Shown: positions 46,111-56,735 of the stretch, piece by piece
Numbering within the stretch: the stretch's first letter is position 1
Layout of the letters: every line of letters begins with the position of its first letter
NCBI RefSeq assembly: GCF_029784165.1
Contig: NC_073695.1
Location: 191,359,357 to 191,423,356, forward strand
Source: Wyeomyia smithii
Taxonomy: Eukaryota; Arthropoda; Insecta; Diptera; Culicidae
DNA: 64,000 nt
Direction of reading: 5' to 3'
Made by a program: the position numbers and the translations under genes
Notes under the pieces: model-generated
Told to the model about the DNA's origin: nothing
Seen by the model: only the letters and a program-made list of their open reading frames with translations
Database searches by the model: none

Positions 46111-47347
46111 CTGCCGCTCATGGCAAGTCCGTCCCAATTGCATTTTTATCAATTTTGAGTTTATTTATGGAATCAATTTCTTTTTTTATCTACTTTCGAT
46201 AAAACAAGTATTTTTGAATACTTCGTTCTGAGGAACCATGAAAAAAATAGCAAGTTGGTTTGTCCCATAGCAAAAGTGATCGCAAGTCGGTCCCATTGAA
46301 AAAATCTTCGCAATTTAACCCTACAGCCAATGATGATTATGAAAAATGTGATATTTACCACAACTTATGATCTTCAGGCTTAGAATTGGAAGTCCCAAGT
46401 GATATTCGATAGGAGGTTTGATTGAATTTTACACGTTCTACATCGTGTGGCTCTAGCTGATAGTACAATGTTTTCTTCAAGACAAAGTTTCCACAAGTAG
46501 CTTCTTTCAGCTGTTGTTTGTTGACAGTGAACGTTTTAGGTGTGTTACTGTGTTGTTAGTTAAAGCATTCTTTAGTAAATACTGCTTTTCGTATTTTATC
46601 CGTATTTTATGTGAAGACGTGGTTAAGAATTGTTCAATTATTGCCGTGAATTTCGTTTTGAAGAATTTGTCAGTCATATCAAATCCTTCAGAACGCTACT
46701 TAGCTGTTTTTTAACGGGGCAATCATTTTCCTAAGCTATAGGAGTTTTTTCATATTTGCTTCTACTGCTACGTGGAAGCTGTCCGCCGTCACGAACGTGT
46801 GACCGCTCTTAGAAAAATTTAGAACAAGTTCCTACACCTTAACTGATTTTGAATTTATCAGTAGTATCAAATGTAAAAACAAAATCAAATTTTATTTTGA
46901 GAGCCGCAGTTGGTACATTGTGTTATGCTTCTCACAAAATGATTGTTTAATGAAGCACGAGAGAAGGTTATTTATGAATTGACCAGCGAGTTTCATTCCA
47001 TACGCAAGCTATTAGCACCGCCATCGGTTTGGAGTAGTTTGTTTTTCATCACCACTCGTAGCTGGCTATGGGACTAACTTGCTATCATTTTGGCTTCGTA
47101 CCGTAAAAGTAATCGCATGTGAGTCCCAGCTTATGATTTTCAACAAATTTTAATTAAATTTTGGTGTTTATGCAAGTTTTATGATGCAAAAGTGTTAGGT
47201 TGTCATTGCAGTACTAAATTCTGTTCATGGTCTTGATTGAAAAAGCATTTGAGTGCAAAATTTCACCTGAAACGTTACGATTTTCAATTGCTGTTTTCTC
47301 GTCACCATCAAAACGCAAATGGGACGGACTTGCTCTGAGCGGCAGTG
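46111..47347. mobile_element. DNA element with CTGCCGCTCA termini, 1,237 bp
   Basis: The left end CTGCCGCTCATGGCAAGTCC and right end (GGACGGACTTGCTCTGAGCG, continuing GCAGTG) are complements over about 32 bp with few mismatches. TA flanks both sides; the right end has two extra bases (TG), so the left tip is probably 2 bp short. Words like GCAAGTCGGTCCC recur inside at 46225-46295 and 47065-47125. No transposase recognised. Confidence 0.7.
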
Positions 47348-47357
47348 TAGATGACAG

Positions 47358-47740
47358 ATGTTTCTAAGAATACTCACAATGCATTCGACGAAGATATTAC
47401 GGACTTCCAACCGTCGTAGCGAAAAGCGCCTTGATACTTTTTGTAGAGATCTGATAACCGGTTCAGGCAAGAACCTTCCTAACTTGACCGTGTTTATTGA
47501 GAAGCGCTTGGTGTACGATGCAGTACAGGATGCCGGTGGTGTAGACCAAATTGATATCACCAAGTCGATGATCCATTACGCTCGCATTTCACATAGCCGA
47601 TATGTTGAATAGTTGAAAGCAAAGAAGAAGGAGTAGTCAGATCAAGATGAAGAAACCCGGAACAAGAATGCCACGGTGATAGAAGCCAAAAAGTGTAAAA
47701 CTGCTCGCAGACACCCAGAAAGGAGCAGCACTGATGGATG
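47358..47740 (+). pseudogene. unrecognised transposon-like coding relic
   Basis: The 84-codon frame reads ...DLITGSGKNLPNLTVFIEKRLVYDAVQDAGGVDQI, then DITKSMIHYARISHSRYVE before a stop, and a basic lysine-rich tail continues (LKAKKKE). It looks like the C-terminal end of a larger protein rather than chance, and lies directly against a transposon end. I recall similar tails in uncharacterised insect transposon ORFs but cannot name the family. Confidence 0.3.
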
Positions 47741-48079
47741 AGGAGATGCGTGATGGATGAGGAGAATGTGTTTCAAGTTATGCGTTATTTATGAGATTAT
47801 ATATTTATATGCGTTATTTATAAGACACTTGTAGGAAACACCTCCTCTCGGAAAAGATGACGTCCGTCACATTTATCGAATTTTTGCGACAATATCACTT
47901 GATTTCAATAAGGCTAAACACGTTTAAGAAGTGACTTTGAGCATATTGGAATGTAAATCGAAAGTCACGCGTTTTTAATTCTTAACTGTATGAAAAACTA
48001 CAGAATTCAGAAGTACCGGGGAAAACCGAGAAAAAAACAGGAATTTAATTTCGGGTTTTGAGTGGCCACCTCGGTTGGA

Positions 48080-48810
48080 GCACCGTAAAAACAGCCATCA
48101 ACAGCGTAGCGAAGAATGTCCTGGGACATGTGGAATGAAATCTATCAGAACGTAGAGCAATACAGACAGAAGAGGAGACAGCAAAACTTACTATTCCTGG
48201 AGAAGAAACGCCGCTAAGAAGCGGAGTTCAAGGTACTATAACAACTGAATCACTCTCATGAGACTCGAGAGTTTTACCGGAAACTCAACGTATCCCGTAC
48301 AGGCTTTGTACCGCGAATCGCAATGTGCCGAGATAAGGAAGGGAATATTCTGGTGGACGATCGTGAGGTGACCGAAAGGTGGAAGCATTTCTATGAACTC
48401 TTGAATGGTGTACAGCAAGAGGATCATGACGGCGATGGAAATGACACCCTCGATGCTGCAGAGAACGGAAACGTGCCATTCCCAACGATAAGCGAAGTTA
48501 AGAATTCCATCCAGGAGCTGAAAAACAAATAGGCCGGCAGAGATGGTATCGGAGCGGATAAGTTGGCCGAGCAGCCGCATCGACTGATTGTTAAGATTAG
48601 GGTCTCCGAACAGCTGTCAGGGGAGTGGAACGGTGGGGTTATGTGCCCTATGCACAAAAAAGGCAACAAACTGGATAGTGGTACTATCGTGCGATCACCA
48701 TCCTGAATGCCGCCTACAAAGCATTTTCCCAAATTCATTTTCCAACCTATGTCGCCACTAGTAAACAATGTCGGAAATGAAACGAATATTATGCAATCGT
48801 CGTTTAATCT
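48080..48810 (+). pseudogene. RTE-type LINE fragment (start of the RT domain)
   Basis: Plus-strand broken frames read KTAINSVAKNVLGHVE, then REFYRKLN, DKEGNILVDDREVTERWKHFYELLNG, EVKNSIQELKN, then RDGIGADKLAEQPHRLIVKI and MCPMHKKGNKLDSG. This is the linker and first reverse-transcriptase blocks of an RTE-like LINE, with several stops. It may belong to the same family as the fragment inside hAT-type element 2, of which it covers the missing middle. The Jockey LINE lies immediately downstream. Confidence 0.75.
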
Positions 48811-48824
48811 CGATCTGCACAGAT
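48811..48824 (+). repeat. target-site duplication of the Jockey LINE, left copy
   Basis: CGATCTGCACAGAT, identical to 53159-53172. Confidence 0.9.
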
Positions 48825-49055
48825 TTTTTTTTTAAAGGGGGGATTTGTTAGTAGCTTAAGTATTTATGATAAATATTAGTAAATAATGAGTATGTGTGTC
48901 CAATCACAAATGGTGACTTCTCAACACTGTTAGAAATTTGTAATTTCAATTGTTAGGATTTGTTTGCTTTCGCAATTAGGACTTATCATTCGTAGGGATT
49001 TAAACCTACTTGTCAGAAAAGGGGAAGTAAACTTACAACTAACTTAATTGCTAAC

Positions 49056-51650
49056 TTATTGGCTATAAAGAGAGCTTATCGTAACAATTGAGGATTGCAA
49101 CGATTTTTGTCGAAAATTGTTAATAATTTTATTTGACATAGCTTCTAATCGTTCAACACCAGTAAGTCTATGTAATTCGAGTGTACCAAACCAAGGAGGA
49201 CGCTTCAAAATCATTTTCAGAATTTTATTCTGAATCCTTTGGAGCGTTTTCTTCCTTGTTGAACAGCAATTTGACCAGATCGGTACAGCATAAAGCATTG
49301 CTGGTCTAATAATTTGTTTGTAAATCAAAAGTTTGTTCTCTAAACAAAGTTTAGAATTCCTGTTAATGAGAGGATATAAACATCTCGTATATTTGATGCA
49401 CTTGGCTTGTATACTCTCAATGTGCTCTTTGAAAATAAGTTTTTTATCATAAATTAGTCCCAAGTACTTAACCTTGTCAGACCAACTTAAAATAGCCCCA
49501 TTCATCTTTACAACGTGATTATTGTTTGGCTTGAGGAAAGAAGCCCTAGGCTTATGCGGAAAAATTATCATTTGAGTTTTAGAAGCATTGGGAGAGATTT
49601 TCCACTTTTGCAAGTAGGAAGAAAAAATATCTAAACTTTTCTGCAATCGACTGCTTATGACACGAAGACTTTTTCCTCTTACGGAAATGCTTGTGTCATC
49701 GCAGAACAATGACTTTGTGCATCCTGGAGGCAAATCAGGAAGATCTGAAGTGAATATGTTGTACAGGACTGGACCCAAGACTGAACCTTGAGGTACACCT
49801 GCTCTGACAGGAAATCTATCAGATTTTGAATTCTGATAGACAACCTGCAGAGTTCGATCAGTAAGATAATTTTTCAAAATTTTGATTAGGAAAATTGGAA
49901 AATTAAATGTTTGCAATTTCGCAATCAAACCTTTATGCCAAACACTGTCGAATGCTTTTTCTATGTCTAAAAGAGCAGCTCCAGTGGAATAACCTTCAGA
50001 TTTGTTAGCTCGTATCATATTAGTAACTCTGAGCAATTGATGAATTGTGGAATGCCCATGGCGAAATCCAAACTGTTCATTTGCAAAAATTGAATTTCCG
50101 TTGATGTGTGACATCATTCTGTTAAGAATAATTCTCTCAAACAGTTTACTTATAGAAGAAAGCAAACTGATTGGTCGATAACTTGAAACTTCAGCTGGAT
50201 TCTTATCCGGTTTTAAAATTGGAGTAATTTTTGCATTTTTCCATAACTTGGGAAAATATGCAGTTTTGAAGCAGCAATTCAAAATTTTTACTAAAAATTC
50301 CATTGTGCTCTCAGGGAGATGTTTGATTAGTATATTAAAGATTCCATCGTCACCAGGTGCTTTCATATTTTGAAATTTTTAATAATTGATTTAATCTCAT
50401 TCAAGTTAGTTTCAATTATTTCTGCAGGTAAAAAATTCTGGGAAGAAATTAAATCAAATTGACCTGTGACTTCATTTTCAATTGGACTCACAAAATTCAA
50501 ATTTGAGTTATGAACACTCTCAAACTGCTGAGCAAGTCTTTGAGCCTTTTGTTCATTGGATACAAGAAAACGTTCACCATCTTTTAAAACTGGAATAGGC
50601 TTTGAAGGTTTCTTAAGAATCTTCGACAGCTTCCAAAATGGTTTTGAATATGGTTTCAATTTTACAACTTTAGTCTCAAAATTTTGGTTTCTCAGAAGAG
50701 TAAATCTATGTTTGATCTCTTTCTGTAAATCTTTATAAATAGTTTTAAAAACAGGGTCACGAGAACGTTGATATTGACGTCTGCGGACATTTTTCAAACG
50801 AATGAGAAGTTGAAGATTCTCGTCAATTATTGGTGAATCAAATTTCACTTGAGCCTTTGGAACAGAATAATTCCTGGCATCAACAATTGCACATTCTAAT
50901 GCTTCCAAAGCGGAATCAATATTCACTTCGTTTTGCAAATCAAGCTCATTATTGAAATTTCTCTCAATATGAGTTTTGTATCTTTCCCAATTAGCCTTGT
51001 TATAATTAAAAACAGAGCTCACAGGGTTTAAAACTGATTCATGTGATAAAGAAAAAGTTATTGGAAGATGGTCAGAATCAAAGTCAGCATGTGTGATCAA
51101 ATCACTACATACATGACTTTGATCTGTCAGCAACAAATCAATTGTTGAAGGGTTTCTTACAGAAGAAAAGCATGTAGGACTATTCGGAGACAAAATAGAA
51201 TAGTATCCTGAAGAACAATCATTGAATAAAATTTTGCCATTGGAATTATTTTGAGAATTATTCCATGAACGATGTTTAGCGTTAAAATCGCCGATTATAA
51301 AAAATTTCGAACGATTTCTGGTGAGTTTTTTGTAAATCACCTTCAAAATCATTTTTGTGCTCGCGTGTGCATTGAAATGGTAAATATAATGCGGCAATAA
51401 ATAAAATCCCAAGTTCAGTTTGAACTTCAATTCCCAAAGTTTCAATAACTTTCGTCTCAAGATGGGGAAGAGCACGATGTTTGATTCGGCGATGAATAAC
51501 AATTGCAACTCCACCGCCGGAACCCTGAATCCTATCATATCTATGAACCACGTAATTGGGATCATATTTTAATTTAATGTTTCAGTAATAATTGCAATAT
51601 GCACATTATTTACTGTTAAAAAATTAAAAAGCTCATTCTCATTGGCCTTC
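49056..51650 (-). pseudogene. Jockey ORF2: endonuclease-reverse transcriptase, broken by frameshifts
   Basis: The endonuclease starts near 51648 (MKANENELFNFLTVNNVHIAIITET), continues in a second frame (YDRIQGSGGGVAIVIHRR, to about 51300), then in a third (FFIIGDFNAKHRSWNNS; SDHLPITF). The reverse transcriptase follows from 50366 (MKAPGDDGIFN; PISLLSSISKLFERII; NEQFGFRHGHST; LLDIEKAFDSVWH; GVPQGSVLGPVLYNIF). At least three single-base shifts are needed to join these, near 51575, 51300 and 50370; the last looks like one lost A in an A-rich stretch. The catalytic box reads FCDDTSI, where related elements usually have F/Y-A-D-D. The C-terminal part (LGLIYDKKL ... AVPIWSNC ... QRIQNKILKMI) is typical of Jockey ORF2. 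Confidence 0.9.
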
Positions 51651-52027
51651 ATATTTTATTTTATTTTTAATTGTTTTTTTTTTTTTAAATCATTGCTAAA
51701 TTTTAAATTAGAAACAATTTTAATAGTAGAATTTGTGCCTATTTGAATAGCTTCAAACATTGATTTTGCTGGCTTCAAACATTGATAAGATCGAACATTG
51801 CCTGTTGCAAAAAAGAAAGTTTACCTGCCGTAATAGGCCCCAGGCAGTTGACATTAGAAAAAAATATTTTCAGCAGCAATACTAGCTGGAGTAATAGGTG
51901 TACAATTATTTTCTAGCGTGTTTTGCTTACCCACATTAACGGTCATTTTCGAACTACCAACACTAGGCGGTTCGAACTACCTGTAACCTGTGCATAAGTT
52001 AAACGGGTATGCAAAGGAGTAGGTAAA

Positions 52028-52986
52028 CTATGCGACTGGTACGCTTGGAGAATTTTGTTTTGAATTTTGTTTACCTTGCCTTGCCTTAACAATTGCTAAA
52101 CGGGCTGGGCATTGATAAAAATTCGACATATGGTTGCCGTTACAATTCGCACAGCGAAAATTTTTACTCTCTTTCACAGGACATGTGTCCTTTTCGTGAG
52201 AAGAGTCTCCACAAATGAGGCATTTTTGGTCCATGTTACAAAACTTTGAACCATGGCCATAACGTTGGCAAACACGGCATTGGGTGATATGCTTTTCACC
52301 TCCGCCAAACTTTCGATATAATTCCCATTTTACACGCACGTTATATAAAGCATGTGCTTTTTCAAAAAATTTTAAGTTATTAACCTAACTGCGGTTAAAA
52401 TGAATTAAATAATTTACAAGGGAAATTCGTGATTTTTGTTTTATCAGAATTACTTGGGTAGGGGCTATACCAAGTAATTCTGTCAAAGTAATTTTGATCT
52501 CATCAACGGTTTGATCGTTGGTGAGACCTTTCAATTCGACCTTGAACGGCTTGGCGCTCTTCGTATCATATATAAAAAATTTATACATCTTTTCAGTTAA
52601 ATACTGAATAAGACGATTCCAATCTTTCAATGTTTGGGCCAGTAAACGGCATTCGCCTCTTCGGCCAATTTGATAGTAACTTTGACATCGGAGAGAAACG
52701 TAGAAAGTTCTCTTTTAAAAATATTATATTCAGAAGCAATAGTTACCACAATAGGTGGAACTTTCTCCTTTTTTACAGAAATTTCACTTTGAATAGTTTT
52801 ACTTTCGAACATTTCAATTTCGCCGGCTTCTTGCTCAGGCAGAATATCATATAAATTTTCACTGCATAAGCTAGTTTCAGAAAGAGATGCCTCTCTTTTC
52901 CTCCCCGTAGCGATGCGTGGTTTTTTTTTTTCGTCCTGCCATTTCAGGTGATACGAAAAAAGTTCAAAAATAATATCAAATTGCAA
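52028..52986 (-). pseudogene. Jockey ORF1: gag-like nucleic-acid-binding protein, broken
   Basis: Three adjacent minus-strand frames (52986-52627, 52630-52385, 52339-52028) form one ORF1 broken by shifts. The middle frame (GLTNDQTVDEIKITLTELLGI) fits the domain that precedes the zinc knuckles in insect Jockey gag proteins. The last frame has three zinc knuckles: CRVCQRYGHGSKFC, CLICGDSSHEKDTC (both C-x2-C-x4-H-x4-C) and CANCNGNHMSNFYQC (C-x2-C-x3-H-x6-C). The protein would bind the element's RNA. The frame-shifted state means it is not made intact. Confidence 0.85.
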
Positions 52987-53158
52987 GTATTGAGAAAGAA
53001 AGAAATAGGTAGACTTGAGAAAGACTGATGTAAGTTAACTTCCAGGTAATCTTTAAAAGACACACTGACAAAACACAAACTTTGAAGCTATAGGCAGTCT
53101 AAGACCAGTCCACAAGCAACCGAAAATACGTCTGACCTGTCGGGTAGCTCAAGACGCA

Positions 53159-53172
53159 CGATCTGCACAGAT
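53159..53172 (+). repeat. target-site duplication of the Jockey LINE, right copy
   Basis: CGATCTGCACAGAT, identical to 48811-48824. Confidence 0.9.
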
Positions 53173-53589
53173 CCTGACGTGTTACAGACCGGGACTAAAC
53201 TTGAATACTCTCAACCCATAATGAAATGATGATATGGTGCATAGGTTTCTGGGAGAAAACAGACACATGATTAGACTACATCAGCTCTGAGAAGCGGTTC
53301 GCTCTTTGTATTTGTCGCTCAATAAGCCACCCAGTGGGTCAAAAGTCTTTTCTCACCTTTCCTTACATTTTAGGGGTTTGGTGTCTTCGGAAAAAAAATG
53401 TTCATAATACTAATTAGAAATATCTGACATTTTCATTCAATTGCTTATTAAGCTAGTATTACACATAGAAAAATTAACTCTTCTATTTTACTAGATATTA
53501 TATTTTTGACTTCAGCAAAATTCCTAGGTCTTATCTCTGAAGAGCTATGACAGTTTTTCTGAAAAGACTACCTTAAAACTAGTTTTACC
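53173..53589. other. non-coding stretch right of the Jockey insertion
   Basis: It should be the continuation of whatever the LINE interrupted. I see only possible traces of further RTE-like coding, too decayed to claim. Confidence 0.35.
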
Positions 53590-53668
53590 TTTTTTATACT
53601 AAACAAAGGTTATAAAATCGGTCAAAAAACGCAAAACAGATCCAAGGCCCGGAGAGCCGAACCGTATA

Positions 53669-53850
53669 TACCATTCGACTCAGCTCGACGAACTGAGCAA
53701 TGTCTGTTCGTGTGTATGTGTGTGTGTATGTATGTTGTCTGTATGTATGTGCCGCAAAATACTAACGCACCTTTCTTATAGAACGCAATATCCGATTTTA
53801 ATGATCTTATACGCAAACGAAAGCTACTGTGGTCCCCCAGAATGCTACCG
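53669..53850 (+). repeat. dispersed mosquito-type repeat, copy 1, with GT microsatellite
   Basis: ATTCGACTCAGCTCGACGAA, then CTGAGCAATGTCTG, a GTGTAT/GTATGT microsatellite (53705-53752), then ACGCAATATCCGATTTTAAT and CGAAAGCT. It is repeated in diverged form at 53962-54130. Confidence 0.75.
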
Positions 53851-53961
53851 AGTGGATTTTCGATTAATGGCTTAGATTTTAAGATATTGATTGAAGAGTA
53901 TTTTCTTGCATGGGGTATTTAACTTTACACGCAAAATCGATCTGTGGAGGATTAGGTTTGA

Positions 53962-54130
53962 AATGCCAATCGACTCAGCTCGGTGAGTTGAGCAATGCCT
54001 GTATCCGTGTCTATGTGTGCCGGTATGTGTGTATGTATGTAATGATACATCATGATACACATTATTTACAAAACGCGACATCCGATTTTGATGTTTTTAG
54101 GTGCAAATGAAAGCTGCTGAGCTCCCCTAA
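53962..54130 (+). repeat. dispersed mosquito-type repeat, copy 2
   Basis: Same order of blocks as copy 1: AATCGACTCAGCTCGGTGAG, GAGCAATGCCTG, GTATGT run, ACGCGACATCCGATTTTGAT, AAATGAAAGCTGCTG. Confidence 0.75.
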
Positions 54131-54240
54131 TATCCTAGTGGCTTGAGTTTCTATTAGTTACTGAAGATTCAAGATAATGGACGAAAAATACTTTTGACAT
54201 TGAACTGTTTAAATATTTTCGAAGACTTTCAGTCAGAAAG

Positions 54241-54443
54241 AAATTTCTCTCTCTTTCTCTCTTACTGTCTCTATCTCTCTCTTTCTCTCTTGCTCTTTTT
54301 ATATCTATTCATTTTTATTATTAACAAAATAAGAATCATAGACAGCTTTTTACCTTTGTTATACTATTACCTTTGTTATACTAAACAATCATGTTCATAA
54401 TTTCTCTCTCTATCCTTTTTTATATCACTATCTCTCTCTTTTT
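54241..54443 (+). repeat. CT-rich simple repeat with an 18-bp duplication
   Basis: TCTC/TCTT microsatellite at 54241-54299 and again near 54401-54440. Between them TACCTTTGTTATACTA occurs twice in a row (54351-54384). Confidence 0.85.
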
Positions 54444-54459
54444 TCAACTACTATTAATT

Positions 54460-55045
54460 TCACAGAAGAAACTAAGAGTAAAAGACATCTGTGCATAATT
54501 TTCATACTCTGTGTAGTTCGTTCTAACTTGTGTAATAAGTGAACCTTTTATTTTTAATAGCTTTTTACTAACAATATTTAATAGATTTCAGAGGAAACTG
54601 CAATGCTTATTTAAGTCCGGTTCTCGTTTACTTGATACACTTCGCTTTTGTATAATATAAATATTGTTTTCTAAATTTATTTTAAATTTATTTAAAGGTC
54701 AGTGCAAACAGAGTATCCATGTTATCCCGATCCTCGTTTTGGCAGCAAATTTTATGAAGTTCTGAAAGTGTTTCAGATTTTACCATACAGCCTAGGTCGC
54801 CAATAAGAGTTACGTTCCCGAGTACACTTTAAACAGTCAAAAGTCTTAAGTCTTGTGAAAAACTTTAATATTGAAAAAAAAGCATTTGAAATAGAATTAT
54901 TTTAAAAACTCTTAACAGCATCTGATGTGTACTAGGAATTGACATTTCAACAGCAGTTATAGGAGTTTCAATGAAATCTTTTCAACACTTGATCCTCACA
55001 GATTTTATCAAATTTCTTGTTGATTTCTTGAAATGATCACACGTA
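54460..55045. other. non-coding stretch
   Basis: AT-rich, no gene. Confidence 0.4.
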
Positions 55046-55246
55046 TACCGTGCTGGATCGAAACCCGTACAGTATCGAAATCCGTACACCGTGATGTTTT
55101 TCTTCAGTTTTAAGCATTATAAAAATGAAAATTCATATGATGATTACATGTACAATGTACATGTAACTATCATATGAATTTTCATTTTTATAATGCTTAA
55201 AACTGAAAAAACATCGATACTGTACGGGTTTCGATCCAGCGCGGTA
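55046..55246. repeat. 200-bp near-perfect palindrome
   Basis: The left half starts TACCGTGCTGGATCGAAACC and the right half ends with the near complement (GGTTTCGATCCAGCGCGGTA). The inner arms of about 60 bp are almost perfect, and the centre (TACATGTACAATGTACATGTA, about 55147-55167) has essentially no loop. One arm carries about 15 extra bases (AAATCCGTACACC region). It is a fold-back element or MITE; it would form a very strong hairpin. Confidence 0.9.
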
Positions 55247-55551
55247 ATCCAAGCAACTTTTCTATGGTAACAAAGCATTTAACGCGCTGTATAATTCTGA
55301 GCTCTAATTTCTTGAGAGCATGTTTGTAAGACTTTGCTGAAATTTGTAGGATATATTCGATGCTAATCCATAATATATAATCATTATGTTCTTTTTTGGG
55401 TCTCGCGATTTTTGAAAACGAAGCCGTTGTGGTATTGAGAATGTATGTGAGAACCTCATCCAGGTTCGATTCAGTGATGTTATTTGGTTCACCCTCTGGA
55501 AAACTATCTTTTGAATTTAATTTTAATCGATTTATGGTTTACTGGCATAAC

Positions 55552-55605
55552 AAATTTATATGTAGTAATAGTTACTATAAATTTATATGTAGTAATAGTT
55601 AGTAT
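55552..55605 (+). repeat. 27-bp tandem repeat, two units
   Basis: AAATTTATATGTAGTAATAG... occurs twice in tandem (55552-55578, 55579-55605), differing at one base. Confidence 0.9.
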
Positions 55606-56270
55606 AACAAAGGTTTCTGCACTGATAGGAGGATTAATTCAGGTTTTTCACTTAAATTATATGTCTTCAAAAAGTTGAAGTTCTTCGATGATGTCTTAAG
55701 TTTTTTAAGTTTTACTAAATTTCTAAGTTTTATTTAATTACAAAATGCCAATTTTTCCAATAATAGAAGTTAATTTAAAGTTAAACCAACTCCGAGATAG
55801 AGCGATTTGGAGGTAAAATTATGTCAATTTTTAAAATCAAATTATTTAAAATTGTGAATTTCTGTGAGGTATTACTCAGCGTCATTTGTTTTGGCATGCT
55901 TTGAAGTGCAAGTATACATATTTTTCAGTAACAGGACTCTTCTTCGTATTTCCTTAGTTTTAAAATATCGCTTTTTAACTACTTTGTTCTCCTAAATACT
56001 GCCCAAAAACTAGTTTTCCCAGTTAAATGATATCTTAACCACTACTGATAAACTTAAGATGTATTAAACAGTTTAGATAAATATTCAATGCAAAACTTAT
56101 GCGGTTACTTAGATATTACATCAACATGAATGTATGCAAAACATCAAACGGTAATTGCCCCCTGGGCTTATCGCTTCACCTCGAACAAAGCTTTCATCCA
56201 TCCTCATGCAAAACCTGCGGCGTAAAGGGTCAAATGGTATCAGGTACTATCGGATACCTTATCACATTTT
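55606..56270. other. non-coding stretch
   Basis: AT-rich, no gene. Confidence 0.4.
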
Positions 56271-56735
56271 TTATTTTACACTTTCTGATTCATACAAGAA
56301 AAAAACATTAGGTTCGACTAAAAATTGGCCTTCTACCAAGGCATCTGTTAAACAGAAAATATGTTTTTCGAGAAATAAATTTGTGATCCAGTGTAATGCA
56401 GGTTGTGTAATACATACCTCGGTACCCGGTATCGGTTGATTCATACCGACGGTGTTATTGAGTGAGTTAAAGTTTCTCCTAGGCCCAGGGGCTAGTTCAA
56501 GTTTAAGACAAGTCTTACGCTGTAATGGTTTCCGTGTGGTAGCAGTTATTTGGATACCAGTTATGTGATATTCTCTAAGCCATTCTCGTAGTCTACAGGA
56601 ACATCTATCATTCAGTTGAATGGGTACATAATGTACCGTCGAATCCTTACAAGTGAACTTGGATATGTTAACGGCAGCGTGTATCCGTTCGGGCATATCG
56701 AACCACGTCGTGTATTTACAGTACACACTAACCAC
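56271..56735 (-). other. unrecognised 154-codon open frame
   Basis: This is the longest open frame in the window not explained by a known family. The translation has a Cys-containing first half (CKDSTVHYVPIQLNDRCSC, LREWLREYHITGIQ) and a middle APGPRRNFNSLNNTVG. No signal peptide, membrane helix or known motif is visible. It may be a decayed transposon ORF, an exon or chance. Confidence 0.2.

Larger units (their letters stand above)
48825..53158 (-). mobile_element. Jockey-clade non-LTR retrotransposon, nearly full length, frameshifted
   Basis: The 4,334-bp insertion is oriented leftward. The 3' end is an A tail on the minus strand (T run at 48825-48833) and the 5' end is at 53158; a 14-bp duplication (CGATCTGCACAGAT) flanks it. 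Order on the minus strand: 5' UTR (53158-52990), ORF1 gag-like with zinc knuckles (52986-52028), ORF2 endonuclease and reverse transcriptase (about 51650-49056), 3' UTR (49055-48834). Full length, a clean target duplication and only a few frameshifts indicate a fairly recent insertion. It is probably immobile because both ORFs are broken. Confidence 0.9.

Noticed and set aside
44690..48075. One large element bounded by CCGGGAAAA-type words at 44695 and 48015
   Set aside because: The words are in the same orientation and low complexity; three separate TA-flanked elements lie between.
48236..48768. Minus-strand frames of 114 codons
   Set aside because: They are shadows of the plus-strand RTE relic.
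55046..55246. microRNA precursor
   Set aside because: Arms are about 100 bp and nearly loopless, much longer than an animal pre-miRNA; a fold-back element is likelier.
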